Assembly: GCA_914767715.1 (NCBI GenBank)
Contig: OU612070.1
Coordinates: 10,187,501-10,251,500 of the forward strand
From: Membranipora membranacea
Taxonomy: Eukaryota > Bryozoa > Gymnolaemata > Cheilostomatida > Membraniporidae
Reading direction: 5' to 3'
DNA length: 64,000 bases
The position numbers were made by a program, and so were the translations under genes. Each line of letters opens with the position of its first letter. The first letter of the stretch is position 1. The notes below the pieces were generated by a model. The model searched no databases. It worked only from the letters and a program-made list of their open reading frames with translations, and was not told the origin of the DNA. This document shows, one piece after another, positions 34,396 through 47,900 of this stretch.

Positions 34396-34993
34396 GGTTC
34401 TTAGCGCAGCATGGCTTGCCTCTCACTCATGAACCAATTGGTGTCCATTATAAGGCCCTTCTGTATTCTCTTACTATCAGGCTGATAAGTCATGTGATCT
34501 TCTTTGTAGCTGTTTATCGTAGACAACTCAATAACATATATACAAGCGGATTAAATGTTAGCTAGAGTTTAGTTTAGCTAGCTGGGGTGATTTCATGTTA
34601 GCTAGCACTATATTTTGGCTGATATATTTTGGACTTATTCATTGGTATTAGATAACTAAATGTTCATTAGATCTGTTGGTTTGATCTGGCATATTTCCAA
34701 AACGGATTTTGATTTATTAATATATAATAAAAGTTAAATCGGCCAGCAGGAGCTACAAATGTTTATTCATTGTAATATTATAATGATAACCACTCAGAGT
34801 CTGTGCTATCAATCTGTCAGACAAAGTCCTCCAATATAAACTCGCCACGGCCTACATACAAATTTCGGTATCGCTCCAGTGATGTAAAACTGTTGTGCAT
34901 TGTCTCCAAAGCGCTGCTCGGACAAGAACCTTCACTTCAAGTAGATATTGAGTCACCTAGAGTCCTAGACTAACTGTTCACATTCTTTTTCAG

Positions 34994-37900
34994 GTATCAG
35001 CAATATCCACAGCCGACCCAGCTTATCTGTGGCATCAGCCGCCGAGATCGTTCAGAGAGAAACTGTTGTGGCAGCCATGCAATCAGTCAGTAAATTGACA
35101 GAGCAACAGGAAGACCTCCAGCCAAACACACCAAACAAGGCGGCGGGTGAAAAAAGTAAGTCCAGCATCATAACACTTAATAGAATTAATCTTGATGTGT
35201 ATTACTTCTCTGGGCATATCTTTCTGAGCATAGCTTGTTTATGTCATGTGTTCGCAATTGTGTATGATATATGTAGATGTACTATCCCTTTAAGGTCCAC
35301 TCTAGGCATCTAGCATCCACAAATACAAATTGATTACTATAACTGAGTGACAACAATATATAATCTCACGCATCCAGCGTACAATCAACAAAGCTCATCT
35401 AAAACCAAAAGAAAATATTCTTGATGCTTGAGGCAAAGTAATATAGGACATAAATAAACATGGAAGTCGCCTTATGTAGTTTGCGGCCCCCAAACACACT
35501 AAGTTTTATAATTAGCTGTATCATTCTATCCATTTGTGGTTACAGAGATCAGAGAAGAGAAGGTGCCCATCAAACCTTCTGATGAGGTATCAAAAAGTCA
35601 CAACAAAGAATCATTGACAGTGGCAGCAAACAAAGACGTCACGCCACCTATCCAAGGTGGGTTTACCAGACTCTCCGCATAACTTGTTATTGCCAAATTC
35701 AATATGTGCACCCCTTTGCCGTTGTCGAGTTATTAAATATGGCATGTAAAAGTTAGGTCCAGCTTTTTTTTGTAAGCTTGCATTGTGAACTACCTTTCAG
35801 CAAGGTAAGAAGAGATGAGTTAAAGTCATCCTTGAGCTGCTTATTTTGGAGATTAGTCAAGTTGCGATTTTCGACTTAACTTGTTGTATATATGTGACTT
35901 GTTTGGCCTCTTAGTCTGTTGAAAAGTATCAATTGGTGAGACATAGCTATATAGCAGATACAACTTGGATTTATTGACTATAATATCTTGGAACAATACC
36001 TGCAATATCAACATTCTTCTGTGTTTATGCAGAGTTTTTTGCTGATGTCACATAAGCAGACAACTCCGCAAAAATATTCTAAACATATAAAAACACAACT
36101 ATATAAAATGTAGTTGTGGTTTTTCCAGGGAGTTTGGGTTTTACATACTTAGAATGTTTGCGGTTAGTATCTTCTATAGATAGATCATATGATGAACCAT
36201 CTATTAAAAATTGAGATTCAAAATCCGAAGTGCTGCACAAAAACAGAATCTCAATCTCAATTATAATACCGACAACAACTTTTCTAGCTGTAATAAGGTG
36301 ACCTGCTTTCAAAAAGTTGTCCCGTTATGTTCTTGGCAGCTTTCCAATAGTGTATACTATGTTGATATGTTGTCATCAACTTTGGGCATGAATCATGCTA
36401 TGTTTCTCTTGTTCAGCATGGTGGAACACAGTTTTTTCTAACACTTCTGTGATAATAAAACACGTTGGAGTTCCTTGAAAGGGGAGGGGGGGGGACGAGG
36501 CAACTACTATCATCACCAATTTAACTCTATTGGTAAGAAAAGATGTCCTAGCGAGGGTAGGGTTGATGATACTTTGGTATCTAGAAAAGCACCATTTTAT
36601 TGACAACACAGATGAATTTTGTATTGGCAGACAGTAATCACAATGACTCAGCACAGATGAATTCTTTAGGGGAAAAGACTCACAGACAAAGTCTGTGGCT
36701 GAATCTTCACCTGTCTCTGTGATACTAACCTTTTGCTACTCTCCTAGTCCTTGCCGGAGTGAGGACTTGAAAAATCAGCTTTGTATTGCTTTTTTTCTTT
36801 TCACAGACTTTGAGGAGCGATACATCATAGAGTTCAAACATGATTATTATCTGAATACTAAGTATAATTTGGATGTACAAGTACCACATATTGGACTCCT
36901 GGCAGATCACTACAGAGAACGGTACTCGAGCACTAAACACTGGGCAGATTGTGTAAAGGTATGTGAAGATAGACATTGCCCGCTACAATGACATTTGATA
37001 TATGTATTTAGACGTAATATATACATGTATGAACACAGATATACATCCTGGTAAAGGCGATGAGACAATTTTTTTTTATATATACGTATATATATATTTA
37101 TATATGTGTATGTCATGATCAATCTCGTAGATCTGTATAATGAGTAAGCGGTGAAGCAACGAGAAAATCAAATATAATCTCTAAAGTTTGCAGGGGAAAA
37201 TCACCATGCATCTCTCATTGTATACTTACATTTTTTGACACCATGAAAAATCTCCATTAATTCCGAAAATGTGTTGGGCAGAAAGGTAGTTTCTATTGTA
37301 CGCCATTGTGTTGTAATGTGTTGCATTGATGAGCCTTAATGGGACAACATTTGATGTTACTCTCATTTTGATACTTCATGAGAGCATTTACGCCCACACC
37401 GCCCATAGTAGTAAATATTTACGATTTTCTGATAAAAATTATTGGGAAGGACGTAAGATGAGAAAGGTTGAAGCAGAAGCCATCAGTCAATTTTGGGAAT
37501 GACTAGTCACTAACTTCAAATTTAAGTTATGAGATTTGCATTGTAGGCACATGCTCTGTACTATTCTGAAGCAGTTCGTACAACAGCCTGTCTTGATACC
37601 AACACCGACGTCAACACCGACACTGATACCCGCACCAAAACCAACACCAACGCCAGCACCAACCCCAACGACAACGCCAGCACCGACCCCAACGACAACG
37701 CCAGCAGCAACACCGACGCCAACATCAACATCAACACCGAGGCCAACATCGATGCCAACACCGAGGCTAACCAGGATGCCAACCACGACACTGAACGACA
37801 TGATAAAAGGGACTGTACTCAAAGAGCTTTTGAAATTCAACAAAGCTACTGGGGAAACTGGTCTAAGGTGACTTACAAGAAACAGAGACAGATAACCACT

Positions 37901-40561
37901 AACCTCAAAAAACAGCTGCATGAAGTCAGAACAAAATGTGAAGACAGTCTTAACCAAATATCTGTTGAAAACCTTAACTCGGATAGTTCTTCAGCTGACA
38001 AAACACTTTTTACGAATCTGATGCAGAGTGCATCACTTGGCTGCTCAGCCAATATGATAGGTTTTGCAAGGGAGGTTATGAAACAGTCTGTACAACTGCT
38101 GGAAAAGGAATCTCCCTGTGATTTTTGTGTTCTTGCTATCGGTTCACTAGCAAAGGGTGAAGCCACTCCATATTCTGATCTAGAGTATTTGATTCTGATA
38201 GAGGAGAGGACTCCTGAGAGTGAAGAGTACTTTGAGAAGCTAGCAGTAACTAGTTATTTCCTTATCAACAGTTTAGGGGAGACAACTTTGAAGTATATGG
38301 ACATCACAGAATTGAGTGGTTGGTTTCACGACTGTGCCCAAAGTGGGTTCAAGATAGATGGGCTGCAAGAGGAAGCTGGGAACATCCCAACAGGGAATGG
38401 ACGTAAAGAAACTAAAAATCGATTGATAGCTACAGCATCAGAGCTCGCGCTTACACATGCAGATATTCTAAACAACCCGGACAAGGAAAAGGCATTGAAA
38501 GGGGATCTGACAGCAATGCTGAAATTCACACAAGTCATTTACCATTATCAGAAATCACCCAAGAACGTGTATGATGAGTTTCTGCAGTTGGTTAGGAAAC
38601 AGCCAATCCCTGTACAGCGTAAACAGATCAACATCGAAATGCTGGGGGCCGACACAAAAAAGTTCAATTTCATGCCTGACAAAAAGGTAGCTGACAGAGG
38701 GTTCACCGTTGACGTGAAAAAAGAACTGTTCCGTTTTCCCTCAATCCTTTTGCTGGATTTGGCCATTGTATTTGACTGTTCGGATGAGAATGCATGGTTG
38801 ACTGCTGATAAACTCCACTCCGAAGGACACATATCACATCATGTAAATGAGTGTCTCAAATTCATGTTAGCTTGTGCTTGTTATATACGCCTCTCCGCAT
38901 ACCTCCATCACGATTCTCACAATGACAGAGTGTCAGTAGCACCTAAATCATTCACACTACAACGAGAAGCTGATCAGAGAGAAAGCGCATTGCACAACAT
39001 GAAATGGTTCATTCCAGGTGGACTGTACATCTCATTATGTGAAGTGTCAATGCCTATCAAGCAAGCATTATGTGTTGCCATATCGAACCCTGATCAATCA
39101 CACTTTGATAAGAGCTTGAACTCAATAGAAATTTCTGACAATCACAGGATATTCACGTTTATTGCTCTATACAGTGCTGGCAGGTACATGGATGGGTTGG
39201 GTATCTTGGAGCCTCAAAATGACATCAGGAAATTTCCAGATCCACCGACTGTGCTGGCTCTGTTTGGTGCACGTTTTGATCCGAATAGGGTATTAGAAAC
39301 AGTCACAGACTTGCTTTTGCAGTGCTCACACTACGGAAAAGCCTTAAAGTTTGCTTTATATATCGACGGTAAAGAATCAAGCCAGGAAAGTAAGCTAAGG
39401 TTAGGAAGATGCTATCTGAAGCGTGGGCAATATGCTGAAGCATTAGATGTTGTGTCACCATTGGAAGGGAAGAAAGTGGCTGATGCACTCTTGTTTTCAG
39501 GCACTGCAAATAAATGTGCAGGAAATTTAAAAATGGCGGAGGATCAATTAGTACAAGCTTTACAGATTTATTACGATGAAGCATCGGAGGAAAAGCTTTA
39601 TGACTACTATGGAACTCAGATACCCAATACTCCAACATCACAGCGGGATGTCCTGAAACCGGATCTGATAAAGTGTACAGCTGAGCGCAGGTTGAACCTA
39701 ATACGCTGCGCTTCACCAAATATAATTGAGTGTTTAGTGGAACTAAGCAGTATCTATTACAGAGGTAAAAGCTATCAACTCCGTAACAACTATGACAAGA
39801 AGATAAATAAACTAGTACTTCAGGTTTATGGACCATATGCATTAGTAAAAGCTGCAATCAGACAACACCACAGTCAAGCAGTTGACTATCATTGCATACA
39901 AAACTATGAGCTGTCAGAGGAAAATTACCAGAAGGCGTTGTCACTTTACAAAGAAATGTATGGTAGCGAAAAGAATCATGAGGACATAGCTAAAGTACTA
40001 AAAAATCTAGGTGTCATGTACTATAACACAAAGGAATACAGTAAGGCCGAGAATTATTATCTACAATCACTCTCAATGTACAGACAGATACATGGAGAGG
40101 ACAGTAATCATGAGGACATAGCTAGCGTACTACACAATTTAGGTATCATGTACAACGACGCAAAAGAATACACTAAGGCCGAGGATAATAATCTACAATC
40201 ACTCGCAATGTACAGACAGATACATGGAGAGGACAGTAATCATGAGGACATAGCTAGCGTACTACACAATTTAGGTATCATGTACTATAACTCAGAGGAA
40301 TACAGTAAGGCCGAGTATCATTATCAACAATCACTCACAATGTACAGACAGTTACATGGAGAGGACAGCAATCATGAGGACATAGCGACGGTACTGTATA
40401 ATATTTATGTGAAACACAAAGCAGCAGGAGAAGTAGATGAAGCTGTAGTCAGATGTAATGAAGCCTATATGATGTTTAGAGCAGTGCAGCCTGATGATGA
40501 AGACATTCCCAAGATGAGAGACTTCCTCATCAAACATGGCATCATCAGTAGTAATGAGTAG
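34994..40561 (+). CDS. Nucleotidyltransferase-TPR protein, copy B (4 exons)
   Basis: Exons are 34994-35155, 35546-35656, 36807-36958 and 37547-40561, matching copy A exon for exon with the same phases. Starting at Met 35077 it gives about 1118 aa. The nucleotidyltransferase motif GSLAKGEATPYSDLE and the 44-residue TPR units are identical to A. Visible differences are scattered substitutions in the first third (for example S/N, D/G, W/R), a linker 6 bp shorter, a 5' part shared with copy C, and a different end (GIISSNE here). AATAAA lies 277 bp downstream at 40838. All exons are intact, so I regard it as functional. Homology to A begins near 34590 and stops at about 40545. Confidence 0.87.
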
Positions 40562-40837
40562 CTACTACATAACTGGCCATAACTGAGCATTACTGAAGAT
40601 GTGTTGGTCATTACACCCGCTCATTACCTACTCGTTATAACATTAACATTGTTTTATATAACCTTTTTGTATAGTCAACAGTCATACAGACAGCTGTTTA
40701 TTGGAAATCACATTTTTTCTCACATCTTCTCTAATATGTTTTATCATTCTCTTGTAATATTTTTGGAACAGATGTTCCATATCCTTCTGTAATTGTTCCA
40801 AGCAAACTTTATATAGTAATGTAAATATCATTTCCAA

Positions 40838-40843
40838 AATAAA
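40838..40843 (+). terminator. Polyadenylation signal of copy B
   Basis: First AATAAA downstream of the copy B stop codon. Confidence 0.45.
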
Positions 40844-41033
40844 TTTTATACATGCAATAGCATGGAGGCGCCATTCTACCTGTTGACAGATAAGATAACT
40901 GAGCTGGCTGTTGACAGTGATCAAAACAGAGAATCGAAATTATCTTTGCTTGATTCTGATCCTGAATCAATGTATTGATCCCACTAAAGCTTCCCCCTTA
41001 TGCATGTCTGCTGATTGAGGATATGGCAGCAGT

Positions 41034-41152
41034 TAGTCTAAGTGCTCAGACTCCAAGGCGCAGGGATTTACTTGCGCAAGCTATCAAACTCCTCTCCTTT
41101 GATAGCTTGCGCAAGTAACTCCCTGCGCTTTGGAGTCTGAGCACTTAGACTA
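41034..41152. mobile_element. 119-bp foldback MITE, near-perfect hairpin
   Basis: Arms of 55 bp at 41034-41088 and 41098-41152 are reverse complements with only two mismatches around a 9-base loop (CTCCTCTCC). The ends are TAGTCTAAG and CTTAGACTA. A perfect 9-bp direct repeat GGCAGCAGT flanks it (41025-41033 and 41153-41161). A 9-bp target duplication fits Mutator-like elements. The transcript would fold into a long near-perfect stem, so a small-RNA source is an alternative or additional role. Confidence 0.9.
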
Positions 41153-41161
41153 GGCAGCAGT

Positions 41162-43897
41162 AGTCTAAGTATTTGGATTACCTAATGCGTCATGTAGCAT
41201 ACCAGCACAAATAGTTTGGACTCTGGTTTAATACTCGGTCGGTAATTGGTGGCCTACAGGCTCAAGCTGCTGACTACATATTATGATGTCTGTTCATCCA
41301 AATTCTCAGGTAAAGGATTACAACTGACACTTTGATATGAGGAATTTAGAAACTTTCGCAAAGTTTTTGATTTGTCTCCCCTTTGACATTGTACAGACAA
41401 CTCAAGATTGATATAGATACAAAGAGATATCTCATCAGTTCGTTCAGTGACAAGTTGTCATTGATATGGATTATTGGTAAAATACACTTATGGTTATATG
41501 TGGAGAAATTACATCAGTATGTAACTTTGTGTCAGTTATTGGATATAGCTTAAATTCTGGCAGCATTTAGTTATGCATTGTCTGACATCCTAGTAATAAC
41601 CTTTAAAAACTCAAAGACCAATCAAAGAAGAGAAATTTTTTCCAGGGATCATACAAAAATTGCCACATGCTTGTTCAAGTTCAGATATGTTCCCCTTTTC
41701 CATGAGATATATCATGGGGTTTTGTGCGTTACCCTTTGTATGTAAATGTGTGATTTCTTGTCTCCGTTGTTCCAAAATATGGTCATGGTCTGTGTATGCA
41801 TTGTATATGTTTTGTATGCATGTGTATATATTGTATCTGTATTCCAATAAGTATTCCAAGTCATTCCTGCTGAGTCAGAGCTTTTAAGCAAATGAGGGCA
41901 ACCAAAAACATCATTATGATCTTTTTGAAACATCAGTGTCAGAGAATGTTGGAAGAAAATACATTAAGCTCATACACAGGTCAATAACTTGTACTATATA
42001 TATAGCGAATTGAAGTAGATGGTACTGATAAAATAATCTCCTAATGTGTTCCGAAGGTTGGTTGAGATCAGGGCTTTTATTATCAAAATCGCCTTAAGAA
42101 CAAATCTGAAATTTCTATGTGAGACCCAGCACTCTTACCAACCTAATTTTATTGCATGTGGTTCAACAACCAATTGAAATTAACCTCTCTATCAGCAAAA
42201 TAAAAAAAATAACATTCTTTCCCGCTGTCTCTCTCTAGATTAAAAATTGCCATTTATAACCACATAAGAAATGGAAGGAAATTCAAGCTCTACAAGAAAA
42301 GGTAATAAACATGGATTCTTCAGTTATGTTCTGTTGAAATTATTAATGTCAGAATAACTTGTTATATCCCCTCTATCCACAAATAAAAAAAACACTCGCA
42401 ACTATTTTGAACGATTTGTTATTTAGGCCAATGGTCTATCAAAATAACTACTTACATAGTTATCAACAGACAGCGTCATACGGGTTTTCTTTGATGAGAG
42501 TCTTTTCAACTTAAGAATTTCGGAATCTAAGTTGATGAGAGTCATTACAATGCGTGTTTCTGCACAGTAAGATATCAAAGACCATACTTTTTGTGTCCAC
42601 AACAGTCCCTTTTCAATTAAACAAATAACACTTGGTGCAAATATAACTTACTTACTTACTGGGACTAAATGGCTAAATAGGGAGGCCATCTAGTTTATGG
42701 TGCCATAGCCTCAATGTTCAACAGATCTTTGCACAGCCTAGCTTCACTCGGCAATACAACAGTGAAACTGAAAATACACACTTTGAATGAAACTGTACTA
42801 TTCTCTTTAATACTTTTATTGGCATCATAATCTTTTTCAGCAAAAACATGCTTTTCGTTATGTGCTATTAACATTACCTGCTGTTTTCCGATTGAGATGT
42901 GGAAGTTATTCCTGTTGTTATCATATTCAAAGTACAATTAATGTTGATAAGCTACCTTCTCATTTAGTAGGTGCTGATTATTGGATAAATTCTCCAACCT
43001 ATATTATCCTTGAGTAAGCGTAAAAATCAAGAGTTGCCCCATCTCAACAACAGAGGATATAACTCCTGTCATCTTATATTTCGATCCGCAGCATCGTTTT
43101 CAAGATTTTGGTTTGGCCCACAAGCTATGTTTTCTGGGTTGGTCTGTTGAACTGTAAGAAGACAGTGTACCATTGGATGAAATTCCAAAGATTCCTTCAT
43201 TACTGTACGAAGAACATTCCTCGCTGAGGATTGAAAAGGCTCAATGCCAATTAATAATCAGAGAAAAATCTCTGCGTCTACTGACAAAATAGTCCTTTTT
43301 GTTTCAGCTGTAGAACTCTACTTGAACACAGATCAGTCATATGTTATATAAAGCCCCTTAATCGCTGTCTATCCGATTCAGGTTTACATACTATGGAACA
43401 CCAGGACTGGGCTCTGATACCCACTCAGACTTTCTCAACCTCTTTTGAACCATGTTGGGTGTTGTCCCTCCTATACCACTCAATTACATAGCGGTGAGGG
43501 ATTTTGCACAAAAAGAGAGTCTCATTACCTAACCTTACCTTACCTTACAATAATCCATTCGTTTGAGTATAGCCTTGATTTCCACTTCCTACATTAGTAG
43601 AAATACTTATGGCTGTGTACTTTTGATAAATGTTATTAGTGATCAGCGGCCAAGTCTGCAAACTGATCCTTGATAATAACAGTTGCTAGGGAATTTATTT
43701 GCTCTACAGCCAAACCATTTTAAATATATATGTATCATAATAAGACAGCACCATAGTAATCAAGGCGATAGAAATTACAGGTTTCCACTGTGATTAAGCA
43801 CGAAGTGTATGATAACAATCAATCAGTCAAGCTCTGTATTACGATAGCTATGGCTTAATGTTATTAGTTTGGTTGAGTGACCCAAAGGGGCATAATT
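41162..43897. other. Intergenic region upstream of the LRR gene
   Basis: No gene is supported. About 41479-41645 matches 60447-60567. The next 2.25 kb (41646-43897) is missing from the right-hand copy, where a U2/LINE fragment sits instead. No RNA gene or clear transposon ends were seen. Confidence 0.45.
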
Positions 43898-44227
43898 TGG
43901 TGGTTGTACAGTACCACTGATAAGTCATAAGTCCTCATCTGAAATATTTATCGTCATGGAAATCACCAGCGTCTACCAGTTCTAATGACAAGAGACGCCA
44001 AGAGGGAAGATGAGTTAATGGAGCGTGACAGTTTGTGTTGATAAACAGCAGATTGGAAAAGAGTTATGAGACAAACGCAATCGAAGAGTTTAGTACAACT
44101 TTCGGTTTCTCCCCAATCAGACAGTCTATATCACATCAGTCATCAGTATACTTAAGGAGATAGAATTCTAATTAGCAATCATTAAGACCACCCTGACAGG
44201 TGTATATCTAGTTAGGATCAGATCAAG
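43898..44227 (+). promoter_or_regulatory. Probable 5' UTR exon and promoter region of the LRR gene
   Basis: A donor (TCAAG|GTAAGT) ends a probable untranslated exon at 44227. A matching acceptor, TTCTGTGTTGTAG, precedes 44929, from which the leader runs into the ATG at 45073. Segment 43898-44868 is duplicated at 60834-61879 with the donor conserved. Exact transcription start unknown. Confidence 0.4.
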
Positions 44228-44928
44228 GTAAGTTTGACCTCAGGCAATATCTCTTGTCGCATGTTTATCTGAAGTTAAACTTCATTTTGTATTGGCCATG
44301 GTGAGAAGACAAGACTCAAGGTAGTCTGATGTAATTTTATATTTTATCTCATGCCGGGAGGCTTTCATTGAAATATTTCAGTTATTATCAAGCTTTTTCA
44401 GGTTTTTTCAAACTTTCTTTATATCAAAAACCTTTTCAAAATTCCAAACTTCTATATAACTTGTTTTCTGTTCAGTCAATAAATAAGACACATCTTTAGG
44501 CAAACAAACCACTGTCACTCTTTAGAGAACTTTAAGAATGTTGGTTTTGGTAGTAACTTCAGCCCCTTGAACGAAGCAACAGGTTATGTTACACATTAGG
44601 CTCATTTGTCAAACACAAATGATGCAATACAACCACTTTTTAGCTATTCATACATTGATAATGTTTATTATCTGATGACCAGGCCTTTGTTGCTTAAATT
44701 CCAACAGCTCAAAATAAAAGGCTGCGTCTTATGTCTATACAAATAATGAAAAGTAAAAGCCACTTTAACTATTATCAATTATCATCTTAAGAGGCGACAA
44801 AAGAATTGCTATGCAGCATCTATCTATAGTGGGATGTGATAGCCAAGTCGCGGGTGACTCAATCAATGATTCAAGATTTTGACACCATTGTCAAATATTT
44901 TACTTATCTTCCAACTTCTGTGTTGTAG

Positions 44929-47900
44929 AGAGTTCATAACATAAACAACATCACAGAGAGAAACATCGAACAACACACACAACACATCAGACGCTTGGTG
45001 AAACTTTACGGAAATAAATAGACCTTTACCAGACAAATACCACTAGATCCCAAGGATTTTATTGATACTACTATGATTATTAGGTCGATATTACTACTGC
45101 TAGGACTGCTGCTGTCCCAACAGGTCGTAAGGATTAATGGTCAGACTGTACCGCAGTGTTTTAGAGATGCAGTAAGTACAGGGAATATAGAATGCACAAA
45201 CACGGATTTAACTTCTGTCAATGCAAACACTCTCTCAACTATAGCTGGACTTGATATATCGCAGGTAACGATAACTAACTTTCATCTTTTTTAGCCCATA
45301 AATCAGCCTTCCTCTGCCTTTTATTAGAAAAACGAAGAGTATGTACCATCATATAATTCCGGATTGAATTAAGTGAATCGAGATTGTAAGTATAATTTCC
45401 AAAAGTATGATATACACCTGAACCAATGATGCTATGCGGTGTCCAGTCACCAAAAACATAGGAGTGAATCAGAAGGAGTTACTTGACCTATCACAGTTAA
45501 TTAATAGTACCGGGTTAAATGTGATTTGCAACATCGACAACCATCTTGCTGTGCGTGACATTGTTTTCTATACTGAGTGTGCACGCCGCTAGTTTACTAA
45601 TGTTATATGTGGTTGTTGCTTGGTTTGAGCCACAGATATCTGCTGAATAATACAACCAAGCTTGTACTTCTTGTGAGGAATGGATGGCTAGCAAATCCTC
45701 TTCGAGTCCAAGTCCATATTCCTAACGCTGATCTTTAGGGGGTCCCTCTTTACTCTAACTAAAGTCCCTTGTGCTCCTCACTTGGATGTGCTCGCTTCAC
45801 TATGTTTAAAGATCAATTTTTCAAGAGGAACATCTCAAATCAGATCTTAACCCAACAAGGCGAATTTGCTTACAAATAATTAGAGCTCTGAGACATACAA
45901 GATTACACGTCATGTTTGAATAGTCTCACAATGTGTCACTAGCATCTGAATCTAGGCCAGGATTTGCATTCTGATATGAAAAAAAGGTTATCCATCAATT
46001 TCCAATCAGGTTGATTATATTTGACAGGTAAGGAAAGTCTTCTTGACAAACTGTACAATGAGTGACCTCAGCTTTCTGAATACAGAGTACGTCAGTAGCC
46101 TGCAATTTCTCAATCTAGAAAAAACCCGAGAACTGGCATCCGGCCACCTGGCAGCACTGGTCCCCTATGTCTCACGCTTGATCCAAGACTTGACCATTAA
46201 GAACAATGCAGGACTCCGCTCTATAGATCAGCTGCTGCCTAGTACGACCGATAATGGGTAAAAAGATACACATTATGGATAACTAAGTTTGAACTGAAAA
46301 CAACTAAAATCTAACATAGTTTGAGAAATTTTTATTGCTTGCAACCCTTGATTTGATAGGTCTGATTGACTATTCGAAGTCAAAGACTATTGAAAAGCTT
46401 TATAATTGTTACTTTGTTGGATTATAAACATGATACGTATTGTAAACATTAGAGGAGACAAAACCATAACTGGAATTTCCAAGAAGTGCATCATGGGAAG
46501 GTTGGTTTCTCAAAGAAGTATCTTATTTTGTAGCGCCTTGAAAAACTTGAACAAACTGAGAGTGACCAAACAATCTTTATCTACAGTGAACAGGCAAATG
46601 TTCAAACAGATGAATGTTGTGGAGGAGCTTGATCTTAGTGACAATAGGCTAGAGGCACTGGACTTCAGTTTACACAACAACGTAGGCGTTCTGAAAAAAA
46701 TCATGCTGAATGAAAACTTGCTGGCGAGATTAGACGGGCTGCAAGAGTTTACAGGTCTCCAAGAGCTAGATCTGGCTTATAATGCCCTGACTGATGCCAG
46801 CAATTTTGCAAATGCACAGCTGCAGACTGGTAACTTGAAGGTTCTAGACCTGTCCAACAACAAACTAACGTCATTCAACTTGATCGAATCCACGGGTGCT
46901 GCTGCTTCCACACTGGATCTTAACCTGAAGGACAATGAGATTACCACTATAGCCAACCTTGGCATCAGGTAACCCAGACAATCATACAAAATGTATCAAA
47001 GAACTCAGTCTAAATCTGCTAGTCAAATCTAGTTTAATTGTTCTTAAAAGTCAGCCTAAATCTTCTAGTCTAAATGATTCAGATCTTGGGTATTGTGTAC
47101 ATATAGGCGTCATTATAGTCGATAAACCTACCATCAGTAACAGTGTACAGTAGTACAAAGATGAGAAATCTTAAAGACATGGATCATAAACAGGATGATG
47201 GTATTCACAATCAAATTTTGGCAGCTTTCGGATGTTTTGGGACTTGATTAGTGCGTCTAAAGTATAGTTTATATTCATGATGGAGTGAACCTGAACTTTA
47301 TTTATAGCCTCGACAAAACAGATAAGCCTGAAATATCTTTGTCATCTTGCCAAGACTTCCCTGAAGGGGCATATTACATTGCTCTAGTCTAGGTCCCATT
47401 TCCATCATCTGCACTGCCAGCTGGCGCGATGAGAATCAGCAAATTTAATATGAAGTTGCTTCACAACATGAGTTTGTCACGCTGGATGAACCAATGATTT
47501 CACTAGAATGATATCATTGATAACAAGAGTCAACCAAGGGTTTTGAATAATTTACAGTGGTAATTAATTAATATCTGGACTTTTTTACAGCGCGGCAAGA
47601 GATGTGCAAGAAATTGATTTGTCTGGTAACAAGGAGTTGGTAGTGGAGGAGGAAACCTTTAGCGGTCTCAGTAAACTAAAGATATTACAGCTAAACGACT
47701 GCGGATTAAAAAAGGTCGGTAAATATACACCAGGCCAGTAGTTCAAGGGGAGGCAGGGGTGCTCTGCCTCCCCTACAATGCTCAATAGAGTGGCCTAAAA
47801 ATGCTGTAATTGAATATTCCATGTCGGAATCAGCTCATTTGGGACTTCCATTTGCTATTTATATGCCTTAGATTGCTTGGGGAGGAGCTTACAACACCCC

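Noticed and set aside
41034-41152. CRISPR-like or bacterial terminator hairpin
   Set aside because: Eukaryotic context, single hairpin and flanking target duplication identify a transposable element.
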